A stretch of 12,394 nucleotides of DNA, from contig JBGZEX010000046.1 in NCBI GenBank assembly GCA_041846495.1, positions 1 through 12,394 of the forward strand, read 5' to 3'. Positions 1 through 6,001 of this stretch are shown here, in pieces. Below the pieces are notes generated by a model. The model did not search any database, was not told where the DNA came from, and saw only the letters and a list, made by a program, of their open reading frames with translations. Each line of letters opens with the position of its first letter. Position 1 is the stretch's first letter. The stretch comes from JBGZEX01 sp041846495 (GTDB lineage: Bacteria > Bacteroidota > Bacteroidia > Bacteroidales > Marinifilaceae). A program made the translations under genes and the position numbers.

Positions 1-315
1 ATGCGCTCTGCCGTATTCTCTCTTATTGGAGGCTTCCACCTTTCCTCCGTAATTATGTGCAAGATACTGAGCTCCGTAACAAATTCCCAACAAGGGCAAC
101 TTCCCCTTTATTCCGGAAAGATCCGGCACGGGCGCCTGTGCATCCCGCACGGAAAAGGGACTCCCGGAAAGTACGACTCCCCTCACTTCCTTCCCGGGTC
201 GGGGGAAGCCGTTATAGGGATATATCTCGCAATACACGTTCAACTCGCGTATCCTCCTTGCTATCAATTGCGTATACTGGGAGCCGAAATCCAATATCAA
301 AATCTTATCCTGCAT
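1..315 (-). CDS. guaA: GMP synthase (glutamine-hydrolysing), N-terminal part, cut by window edge
   Basis: GuaA converts XMP to GMP using ATP and ammonia from glutamine, the last step of guanine nucleotide synthesis in the cytoplasm. The 105 codons present read from an ATG at 315 to the left edge with no stop. They open with MQDKILILDFGSQYTQLIAR, the hallmark start of the class I glutamine amidotransferase domain of GuaA. Around residues 50-52 is the SGSP motif, and around residues 77-82 is GICYGA, whose Cys79 should be the amidotransferase nucleophile. The rest of that domain, with its His/Glu partners, and the ATP-pyrophosphatase and dimerisation domains lie outside the window; full-length family members are about 500 residues. 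The start is firm because the conserved motif begins three residues after it and an upstream ATG at 333 runs straight into a stop. It is divergent from glsA. Confidence 0.95.
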   Translation of the reverse strand, partial: MQDKILILDFGSQYTQLIARRIRELNVYCEIYPYNGFPRPGKEVRGVVLSGSPFSVRDAQAPVPDLSGIKGKLPLLGICYGAQYLAHNYGGKVEASNKREYGRAH

Positions 316-391
316 ATCTCATTATATTTGCATCGTTTAAATACCATAATCGTTTCTGAAAAGACAGCGTCTCGCATCGAATCTTAACCGA

Positions 392-399
392 CAAATATA
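392..399 (-). promoter_or_regulatory. Probable guaA -7 promoter box (TATATTTG)
   Basis: On the minus strand the octamer TATATTTG matches the Bacteroidetes sigma-ABfr -7 consensus TAnnTTTG exactly. It lies 76 bases upstream of the guaA ATG, implying a leader of about 70 bases. A good -33 TTTG is not visible at the expected distance. That position falls inside the inverted repeat at 412-440, so the dyad could affect promoter access. The call rests on the -7 match only. Confidence 0.45.
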
Positions 400-411
400 A
401 TATTTTCGAAC

Positions 412-440
412 AAATAAAGCGGGAAGATTCCGCTTTATTT
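412..440. repeat. Perfect 11-bp inverted repeat (hairpin) in the guaA-glsA interval
   Basis: Arms AAATAAAGCGG (412-422) and CCGCTTTATTT (430-440) are exact reverse complements around a 7-base spacer, GAAGATT. The A/T ends give each strand a T-rich 3' flank, so as RNA it resembles a bidirectional terminator. As DNA it could be an operator, since it covers the region where the guaA -33 element should be. It directly abuts the palindrome at 439-458. No protein is recognised for it. Confidence 0.6.
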
Positions 441-458
441 TACCGTATATACGGTAAA
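439..458. promoter_or_regulatory. Perfect 20-bp palindrome, candidate operator
   Basis: TTTACCGTATATACGGTAAA reads identically on both strands with no spacer, the form expected for the binding site of a dimeric repressor or activator. It sits between divergent guaA and glsA, about 50 bases upstream of the glsA -33 element and 40 bases upstream of the guaA -7 box. It could therefore influence either gene. The regulator is unknown. That it is a perfect palindrome is read directly; its operator role is inference. Confidence 0.5.
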
Positions 459-506
459 TGCAATTCAAATCCGTATCGCATTCCGAGTAAATATCCCTCT
501 TTCGCT

Positions 507-538
507 ATTGTATAATCTTAATATATCATCTACTTTTG
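507..538 (+). promoter_or_regulatory. glsA promoter: ATTG, 20 bp, TACTTTTG
   Basis: TACTTTTG (531-538) fits the Bacteroidetes -7 consensus TAnnTTTG. ATTG (507-510) stands 20 bases upstream, where the -33 TTG-type element is expected. Transcription would start near 543-546, only about 10 bases before the ATG at 554. This excludes the longer reading frame that begins at a TTG inside the -7 box (536). Confidence 0.65.
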
Positions 539-553
539 CAAAAAACACCGATT

Positions 554-1468
554 ATGACAGACTATCAGGAAATCTTAGATACCATATACCGGGAGTTCTC
601 ATCCGATACGGGAGGCGGTAAGGTCGCCGACTATATCCCCGCTCTCGCCGGAGTGGATCCGGCCTCTTACGCCATATCCGTAACCGACCTCAAAGGGAAC
701 ACCTATTCCGTCGGGGATGCGGATACCCGTTTCAGCATCCAAAGCATCTCCAAGATATTCACTCTTGCCATGGTCAGTCTCCACACCGGAGAAGAACTTT
801 GGCAATCGGTGGGCAAAGAACCTTCGGGTACGAGTTTCAATTCCCTCGTCCTCTTAGAAAGGGAAGAAGGGATACCCCGAAATCCCTTTATCAATCCCGG
901 AGCCATAGTGGTTACCGACCGGCTCATAGAGCACTATTCCAAACCCAAGCAATCCATACTCGATTTCGTACGTAAAGCCTGCGGGCAGGACGATATATAT
1001 TACGACAAAACCGTAGCCGCATCCGAACTCGCCACCGGTCACCGGAATATGGCATTGGCCTGTTTTATGAAAGATTTCGGGAATATCCATAACGATATCG
1101 AAGAAGTGATGGACGTATATTGCCATCAATGCAGCATCGCCATGAATACGCGCGAACTGTCCTCCGCTTTGGTTTTTCTGGCCAATAAAGGCATCAGCCG
1201 CATGGGGGAGGTGATATGCCCCCCTCAAACGGCCAAACGCCTCAATGCCCTCATGCTCACCTGCGGACTCTATAACGAATCCGGAGATTTTGCCTACAGG
1301 GTGGGACTCCCCGGGAAAAGCGGAGTGGGAGGAGGAATCGTAGCCGTGGTCCCCGGCGAAATCGTCATTTGCGTATGGAGCCCGGAACTCAATGTCAACG
1401 GGAACTCCTACCGGGGCATAAAAACCCTCGAACGGTTTACCTCCCTTTTGGACATATCCATTTTCTGA
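554..1468 (+). CDS. glsA: Glutaminase
   Basis: Glutaminase hydrolyses L-glutamine to glutamate and ammonia in the cytoplasm; in gut bacteria this serves nitrogen balance and can support acid tolerance. The 304-residue product matches the usual length of bacterial glutaminase A, which has the serine beta-lactamase-like fold. The nucleophile motif SISK is at residues 64-67 (Ser64, Lys67), NPFINPGAI at 110-118 supplies substrate-binding Asn, and GKSGVGGG at 254-261 is the KSG-type motif lining the active site. No signal peptide is present. I chose ATG 554 because the in-frame TTG at 536 lies within the -7 box. The gene has its own promoter, is divergent from guaA (which also uses glutamine as ammonia donor), and is followed 91 bases later by the separately promoted dedA gene. 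Confidence 0.95.
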   Translation: MTDYQEILDTIYREFSSDTGGGKVADYIPALAGVDPASYAISVTDLKGNTYSVGDADTRFSIQSISKIFTLAMVSLHTGEELWQSVGKEPSGTSFNSLVLLEREEGIPRNPFINPGAIVVTDRLIEHYSKPKQSILDFVRKACGQDDIYYDKTVAASELATGHRNMALACFMKDFGNIHNDIEEVMDVYCHQCSIAMNTRELSSALVFLANKGISRMGEVICPPQTAKRLNALMLTCGLYNESGDFAYRVGLPGKSGVGGGIVAVVPGEIVICVWSPELNVNGNSYRGIKTLERFTSLLDISIF

Positions 1469-1500
1469 TATCGAAAAATTTCTCCCCCGTCGACAACTTT

Positions 1501-1532
1501 ATTGGGAGTTTTAAGGGAAAATCGTAGATTTG
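1501..1532 (+). promoter_or_regulatory. dedA promoter: ATTG, 20 bp, TAGATTTG
   Basis: TAGATTTG (1525-1532) matches TAnnTTTG, and ATTG (1501-1504) is exactly 20 bases upstream, the same geometry as the glsA promoter. Transcription from about 1538 would give a leader of roughly 22 bases before the ATG at 1560, so dedA is probably expressed independently of glsA. Read-through from glsA remains possible because no clear terminator separates them. Confidence 0.6.
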
Positions 1533-1559
1533 CCGACGGAAAAATAAAATTCCCCGCAT

Positions 1560-2198
1560 ATGGAATCCGTATCTTTTATACAATGGTGTCTGGAAAACCT
1601 GAATTATTGGACTGTCACCGTATTGATGGCAATAGAAAGTTCCTTTATTCCTTTTCCTTCGGAAATCATCATACCTCCCGCCGCCTATAAAGCGGCTTCG
1701 GGCGAACTCAACCTCTGGCTGGTAATCTTATCCGGCACCGTGGGAGCCGACATAGGCGCCCTGATAAACTACGGACTTTCGGTATGGATAGGCCGTCCGC
1801 TCGTACTCAAATTCGCCAACTCCCGAATCGGACATATGCTGATGCTGAACGAAGAAAAAATCATCGATGCGGAAACCTACTTCCGCAAGCGAGGTGCGAT
1901 TTCCACTCTTATAGGACGCCTTCTGCCGGCCATCCGCCAACTCATATCCATTCCGGCCGGACTGGCGCGGATGAAGCTGTCTTCTTTTCTCATATATACG
2001 ACCATAGGTGCCGGAATATGGAACACCATACTTGCAGCCATGGGTTATTATATGCATTCCGTCGTCCCCCGGGACCGGCTCATTTCCACAGTCACCCGCT
2101 ACAGTCACGAAATCTCCTATATTTTTTTAGGAATCGTCCTAATCTCCGTCACCTGCATCGTCTTAAAAAAACGCCGGAAGAAAAACACTTCGATTTAA
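1560..2198 (+). CDS. DedA-family inner-membrane protein
   Basis: This 212-residue protein belongs to the DedA/SNARE-associated (VTT-type) family. Some members flip undecaprenyl phosphate or phospholipids across the inner membrane, and others affect envelope integrity and drug resistance. The family signature ESSFIPFPSEIIIPPAA is at 26-42. A second half-helix signature GRLLPAIRQLISIPAG is at 119-134, with the conserved Arg120, Pro123, Arg126 and Pro132. Hydrophobic segments lie near 17-40, 52-78, 113-135, 142-165 and 186-203, and the tail KKRRKK (203-208) should be cytoplasmic. Length is normal. The exact substrate cannot be assigned from sequence; lipid-carrier recycling is the family-based guess. 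It converges on exbD. Confidence 0.88.
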   Translation: MESVSFIQWCLENLNYWTVTVLMAIESSFIPFPSEIIIPPAAYKAASGELNLWLVILSGTVGADIGALINYGLSVWIGRPLVLKFANSRIGHMLMLNEEKIIDAETYFRKRGAISTLIGRLLPAIRQLISIPAGLARMKLSSFLIYTTIGAGIWNTILAAMGYYMHSVVPRDRLISTVTRYSHEISYIFLGIVLISVTCIVLKKRRKKNTSI

Positions 2199-2275
2199 TA
2201 CGTTTTCCCGATATATCCGACTCCATTCTCGCACGCCTTTTATCAAGGGATGCATAGACTCACCGCCGACTCCCC

Positions 2276-2294
2276 CGGGGAATATCTTTCCCCG
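2276..2294. repeat. Short inverted repeat between dedA and exbD
   Basis: CGGGGAA (2276-2282) and TTCCCCG (2288-2294) form a 7-bp stem with a 5-base loop in the convergent intergenic region. On the plus strand the stem is followed by A residues, not T, and on the minus strand the T run precedes it. It is therefore not a textbook intrinsic terminator. It may still help stop transcription or stabilise 3' ends of the converging messages. Confidence 0.35.
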
Positions 2295-2347
2295 AAAAAG
2301 CCTCCCCGGAAAGAGCGGAAGGAAGAGTCCGGAAGAACCGGAAATCC

Positions 2348-2371
2348 CCGCTCTGTAAGCCCACAAAGCGG
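2348..2371 (-). terminator. Possible hairpin terminator after exbD
   Basis: Just past the exbD stop on the minus strand, CCGCT and AGCGG arms (2348-2352, 2367-2371) plus inner TGT/ACA pairs can fold into a stem. A second small dyad, TCCGG-AAGAA-CCGGA (2328-2342), lies next to it. No strong T tract follows, so termination is only suggested by position at the end of a two-gene unit facing dedA. Confidence 0.25.
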
Positions 2372-2377
2372 GCAAAA

Positions 2378-2770
2378 CTATTCGGGTGCCGTAGCAAGGA
2401 TAACCTTATAACCGTGATCCTTAGCTATATTCATAACTCGCACGATATGTTCTATGGGCACCGATTTCTCGGCCTGTATATTGATGCAAGCGTCTTCCTT
2501 ATCCTTCAACCGCTCCACAATCTTGGTCTCCAGCATGGAAAAAGGCGTTATTCCGGAATCTATATAATAATTATGATCTTTATCGATGGATACCGCCACC
2601 GAAGCCGGTTCCGCCACCCGGTTCGTACTCTTGGGAAGAAGCAACCTCAAAGCATTCGGATTCACGAGCGTGGAGGTCAGCATGAAGAATATCAGCAAAA
2701 GAAAAACGAGATCCGTCATCGACGACATGTTGAATGCGGCATTTGCCCTGCGTCTGCGTTTGATAGCCAT
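2378..2770 (-). CDS. ExbD/TolR-family energy transducer subunit
   Basis: ExbD/TolR proteins pair with ExbB/TolQ to couple the inner-membrane proton gradient to work at the outer membrane. The 130-residue product has the classic layout: a basic cytoplasmic start (KRRRRA, residues 4-9), a single membrane helix at about 19-36 carrying the conserved protonatable Asp20 in the motif MTDLVFLLLIFFML, then a periplasmic domain of about 90 residues. Its ATG lies one base after the exbB stop (TGA-G-ATG), so the two are almost certainly co-transcribed and translationally coupled. ExbD versus TolR cannot be decided from the sequence alone, and no tonB or tolA follows. The stop is TAG at 2378-2380. Confidence 0.9.
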   Translation of the reverse strand: MAIKRRRRANAAFNMSSMTDLVFLLLIFFMLTSTLVNPNALRLLLPKSTNRVAEPASVAVSIDKDHNYYIDSGITPFSMLETKIVERLKDKEDACINIQAEKSVPIEHIVRVMNIAKDHGYKVILATAPE

Positions 2771-2771
2771 C

Positions 2772-3455
2772 TCATTCTTTTTTATCTTTCTCCGTCCCGT
2801 ACATGGCTTCGGTAAACTCCGTATTCACCCACTCCATCTTATGGACGATCCTGTCGATACGGGACGTCATTATATTATAAAACATATAGCCTGCGATTCC
2901 TACAATCAATCCGGCCACCGTCGTAATCATAGCCGTATATATCCCTTTGGATAAAATACCTATACTGACACCGTTACCCGCCTGCGCCATGGCATAAAAA
3001 GCCTGTACCATCCCGATAACCGTACCGAGAAACCCGAGCATGGGGGCCGCTCCGGCGACGGTAGCCATTGCCGTCAATCCCTTTTCCAGGGCAGCCGCTT
3101 CGATATTGGCCGCATTTTCCATTACACCGTGCAATTCCACTCCGGGAAGCATACGGTATCCTATTCCTTTCTTTAATATCCTGGACACCGGCGTATTCTC
3201 TCTCTCGCAAAGTTCCGAAGCTTCTTCGACCTTCCCCTCCCGCACCAGCCCAATCACCGTACGCACAAAACCGCTATCCGTCCTATTCTCCCGGGACAAA
3301 TACAACAACCTGTCGATACCTATATAAACGCCGAAAATCGAAAGCAAGACTATAGGTATCATCAACCACCCTCCCTTAAGCATCATATCGAAAAGGTTCA
3401 AATCGTTTTCCGCAGGAAGGGTATCGATTACGGATAAAAACAATGTTTCGAGCAT
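2772..3455 (-). CDS. MotA/TolQ/ExbB proton channel family protein
   Basis: This is the proton-channel partner of the adjacent ExbD. The 227 residues show three membrane helices, near 31-50, 130-155 and 172-196. The family core is APMLGFLGTVIGM at 137-149, followed by the third helix with GIYTAMITTVAGLIVGI (171-187), which lines the channel. A charged cytoplasmic stretch (about 54-125) separates helices 1 and 2, as in the family. Length is typical. I place the start at ATG 3455: the longer frame begins with a TTG at 3479 that is the end of a -7 promoter box. The nearest ATG upstream of 3455 is out of frame. The pair could energise TonB-dependent transporters such as the SusC in this window, or act as TolQ/TolR in envelope maintenance. 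Confidence 0.92.
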   Translation of the reverse strand: MLETLFLSVIDTLPAENDLNLFDMMLKGGWLMIPIVLLSIFGVYIGIDRLLYLSRENRTDSGFVRTVIGLVREGKVEEASELCERENTPVSRILKKGIGYRMLPGVELHGVMENAANIEAAALEKGLTAMATVAGAAPMLGFLGTVIGMVQAFYAMAQAGNGVSIGILSKGIYTAMITTVAGLIVGIAGYMFYNIMTSRIDRIVHKMEWVNTEFTEAMYGTEKDKKE

Positions 3456-3476
3456 AAAATCATTTTGAGTACCCCA

Positions 3477-3484
3477 CAAATTTA
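3477..3484 (-). promoter_or_regulatory. exbBD -7 promoter box (TAAATTTG)
   Basis: The minus-strand octamer TAAATTTG matches the Bacteroidetes TAnnTTTG consensus. A weak -33 candidate (TATCG) is found about 20 bases upstream, around 3504-3508. The predicted start of transcription is near 3472, giving a leader of about 17 bases before the exbB ATG at 3455. The box also makes the in-frame TTG at 3479 an unlikely translation start. Confidence 0.5.
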
Positions 3485-3561
3485 AGGGATAATTTTTAAA
3501 AACCGATATTCTCCGGGATTTTTATCGGGTGTGCGTATCTTTTTCGAAATTCATATCGAAA

Positions 3562-3615
3562 GAGCCGGTTCGAAGCAAAAAGTCGAAACTCAAGGACATA
3601 CTTCGATTCCGGCTC
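3562..3615 (-). terminator. Candidate terminator hairpin of the SusC/SusD operon
   Basis: GAGCCGG (3562-3568) and CCGGCTC (3609-3615) form a 7-bp GC-rich stem. Immediately inside, TCGAAG (3570-3575) pairs with CTTCGA (3601-3606) after a one/two-base bulge, leaving a loop of about 25 bases. On the minus strand the hairpin begins 37 bases after the stop of the last lipoprotein gene and ends in a short T run (CTTT). Position fits termination of the operon before the exbBD promoter. The T tract is weak, so this may instead protect the 3' end. Confidence 0.4.
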
Positions 3616-3652
3616 CCGTCGTAAACGGAGAATAGGCCGAATTAATCCCCCG

Positions 3653-5176
3653 TCAATAACATATATAGGAATTTCTCATTTTCGGATTCATATACATTAC
3701 TTCCGACGGACTTCCCTCGCCGGTATACACTACAGGGTCGTCTTTCAATTTACCGGCAACCGTTTCAAACAAATAAAGTTTGTAATTTTTCCCGTCTCCG
3801 GTAGCCACTGCCAACCTGTCCACATATTCGTCCGGAGCCTCATAGGCATTGTTAAAAATGATATGTTTTATCAACCTTATATGTTCTCCTACCGGTACGG
3901 CCGGTCCACCGCCGCTTCTTCCTACCTCGTACTCCTTTTTATTCTTAAGGTCGTAATAATACAACTTATCTCCCTTCGAAAAATAAAGCATGGGGAAGGT
4001 ACGATTCATTCCGAAACATTCGGCTTCGGCCAGATTGCCGACAGCCTCCGTCTTATCCGTAATCCTGTTTTTAAATGCATCCTTCTCCCAATGTACGAGA
4101 CATTTGAGATCGAAATGCAAAATCACCCGTTTTTTCGTCCCTTCTTTTTTCTGCATCACGACATATCCCTTTCCTCCTTCCCACAAACCTTCGTCGAGAA
4201 ATCCGGCATAAAGCGGCTCCATATCGGGATAAGCCTCGGGAAAGGCGGATTTATCGTCGCTTACAAGATATATCAAATCCGGATTGCCTCTTTTAACCGT
4301 ACAGAATTTTCCCGTATTGAGATCGAAAAGCAGGGGGCACATGGTTCCGTTTTTGGTCATCATATCCGCCAGCCGATAATTTCCTCCTTTGGCATAGGCG
4401 AACTTCGAAGCCCCGAAAGGCGGCCCGTAAACATCTACGGTAAAAACTTTCCCGTCGTTTATCAAACCGTGTTCTTCCGATCCTCCGAACCATTTTCCGG
4501 GAGCCTTCTTCGTGGGTTTTTCGAAAAACAAAGCATCAAAATCGGCCATAATTTTCAAATCCTCCAAACGGATTACCCGGACTTCGCTTTCCGAAATCGT
4601 TATAAGACTCATGTTATCCCTTATCAATTTTCCGTTTACCTCATCCAGCCATGCATAGTCTACGATAAATCCCAAATCTTTGGGCCACCCCTTTAAAGGT
4701 CGCCCCATTGTCCCGGATATCAAATCATCCCGTTTAAACTCCGGAGAAAAGAAATCGATATCCGTATCATCTCCCTTTCGCTTCAAGACATACCATCCTC
4801 TCGAATATTCGGATTCCACCGTCAATTCCGAATACGCGTATCTCGTAATCCGGCTAAGTTTATCCCTATAGGCGAAAACGAGCTTGTAAACGGCAGGAGG
4901 AAGAGATACCGTCCATTCCAGATTTTTCTCGAAACTTAAGGTATCTATCTTCTGCCCTCCTTTCCTGTAATACATCCACATATAATCGTATTGCCGGTCT
5001 TCGGTCTCCAAGAGGGGAGTTATTTCCAAACGGCCCGACAGAGCCCTGCGGTAAGAAGATTCTATGCCGGTGACTTCCGGGACACAGACTTCCTTATAAT
5101 CGTAATTCCCCTTATCCTTGTAACAGGATATGCAAAACAGGGAAATCGATATCCATAATAAATTTCTCATTTTCAT
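3653..5176 (-). CDS. PKD-like family surface lipoprotein
   Basis: The 507-residue protein is the last gene of the operon. A lipoprotein signal peptide ends at Cys18 (FCIS-C). It is followed by YKDKGNYDYKEV, the start I recognise from the Bacteroidetes 'PKD-like family' lipoproteins. A beta-rich Ig/PKD-like segment spans about residues 30-120. The rest alternates short beta strands and Gly/Asp turns (for example RGWYVLKRKGDDTDIDFFSP, around 126-145), which suggests a propeller-like or repeated beta fold. No catalytic motif is visible. It starts 11 bases after the DUF4843 stop. ATG 5176 is preferred, but ATG 5170 (MRNLL) would also leave a workable signal peptide. The likely role is a surface-exposed ligand-binding or structural partner of SusC/SusD; the ligand is unknown. 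Confidence 0.82.
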   Translation of the reverse strand: MKMRNLLWISISLFCISCYKDKGNYDYKEVCVPEVTGIESSYRRALSGRLEITPLLETEDRQYDYMWMYYRKGGQKIDTLSFEKNLEWTVSLPPAVYKLVFAYRDKLSRITRYAYSELTVESEYSRGWYVLKRKGDDTDIDFFSPEFKRDDLISGTMGRPLKGWPKDLGFIVDYAWLDEVNGKLIRDNMSLITISESEVRVIRLEDLKIMADFDALFFEKPTKKAPGKWFGGSEEHGLINDGKVFTVDVYGPPFGASKFAYAKGGNYRLADMMTKNGTMCPLLFDLNTGKFCTVKRGNPDLIYLVSDDKSAFPEAYPDMEPLYAGFLDEGLWEGGKGYVVMQKKEGTKKRVILHFDLKCLVHWEKDAFKNRITDKTEAVGNLAEAECFGMNRTFPMLYFSKGDKLYYYDLKNKKEYEVGRSGGGPAVPVGEHIRLIKHIIFNNAYEAPDEYVDRLAVATGDGKNYKLYLFETVAGKLKDDPVVYTGEGSPSEVMYMNPKMRNSYICY

Positions 5177-5187
5177 AACTTGTTTTT

Positions 5188-5991
5188 TTAAGGAAATACC
5201 ACTTCTTCACCGTTCTCGTCTTTCATCGGAGGATTGTTGGCCGGATTCGCATTATATTCCGCCAAGGCCCTTTTTATCTTTTCCAGATAATAGTCCCGCA
5301 ATGCATAAGTATCCCTATTATTGATAATATACCGCAAAAAATCGTTATCCCATTTCTCTCCGGTAACCTCTATCATAAACCGGTGCTTTCTCTCCGACCA
5401 TTTCCCCACCTTGGTTTCGTAATAATAACTCTTATCCTTCCAACGGGTAGGCCGTTCCAACTTGTCGGAAATCAAGATATTCTTTACCGAATTTTCGAGT
5501 TCCCCCGTATCGAAATCGGAAGAAGGCAATAACCGCAACCGCAACTTATGTGCATTTTTCCGCAAAGCGGTATCTCCTCTTTTAACGATGACATCCAATA
5601 CCAACATATTGCTTCCGGCCGGCAATATCAACTCATTGTTCTCTCCTATGGGTTCGAAATGTTTTCCGGCCAATGCCCGATACTCCATATCCGTATAAAC
5701 CGAATCCTTAATCTTCTGGGGATCTTTTTCGTCGTATACGTACTTCCATTCCTTGGTTACCTGCTCGAATCCGACTTTTCGGGGATAATCCCTTATCTCT
5801 CCGATAGTCGCAATCCCGATATGCAATGTATCCTTTTGTTTGGTCGAGGGGAAATAGGCAAAAGTATATACTTCGTCCCGTGCCGTTTTAAACTGTATAC
5901 GGTCGCCTCCCGAAAACGACATATAATCTTCCGAACAGGCCTGCAGGCAAAAAACCGGCAATGCCATTTCCAATAAATATCTTAGTTTCAT
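5188..5991 (-). CDS. DUF4843 domain lipoprotein
   Basis: A 267-residue exported lipoprotein of unknown function. The signal peptide MKLRYLLEMALPVFCLQAC ends in the lipobox LQA-C (Cys19), followed by SEDYMSF. The body has the pattern I associate with DUF4843: YTFAYFPSTKQKDTLHIGI (about 43-61), a GEIRDYPRKVGFE strand-turn (64-76), an LPAGS...V.VKRG segment near 123-139, and GKWSERKHRFMIEVTG in the last third. The open frame extends upstream to 6042, but that would overlap the susD 3' end and place 17 residues before the signal peptide. I therefore use ATG 5991, ten bases after the susD stop. It is probably co-translated with its neighbours and displayed on the cell surface as an accessory of the SusC/SusD complex. 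Function is inferred from context only. Confidence 0.82.
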   Translation of the reverse strand: MKLRYLLEMALPVFCLQACSEDYMSFSGGDRIQFKTARDEVYTFAYFPSTKQKDTLHIGIATIGEIRDYPRKVGFEQVTKEWKYVYDEKDPQKIKDSVYTDMEYRALAGKHFEPIGENNELILPAGSNMLVLDVIVKRGDTALRKNAHKLRLRLLPSSDFDTGELENSVKNILISDKLERPTRWKDKSYYYETKVGKWSERKHRFMIEVTGEKWDNDFLRYIINNRDTYALRDYYLEKIKRALAEYNANPANNPPMKDENGEEVVFP

Positions 5992-6001
5992 AGTTTCCGT
6001 C

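Noticed and set aside
1..387. A 128-codon plus-strand open frame at the left edge.
   Set aside because: The opposite strand encodes GuaA with unmistakable motifs, and the plus-strand frame runs through the guaA promoter region.
2163..2375. A 70-codon minus-strand frame just after exbD, considered as a tonB remnant or small gene.
   Set aside because: It starts with TTG, overlaps the 3' end of dedA, is full of short dyads, and shows no proline-rich spacer or TonB C-terminal motif.
3863..4696. A 277-codon plus-strand open frame antisense to the PKD-like lipoprotein gene.
   Set aside because: It is a shadow of the real minus-strand gene: no signal peptide or domain is recognisable, it has no promoter of its own, and its amino-acid composition is odd.
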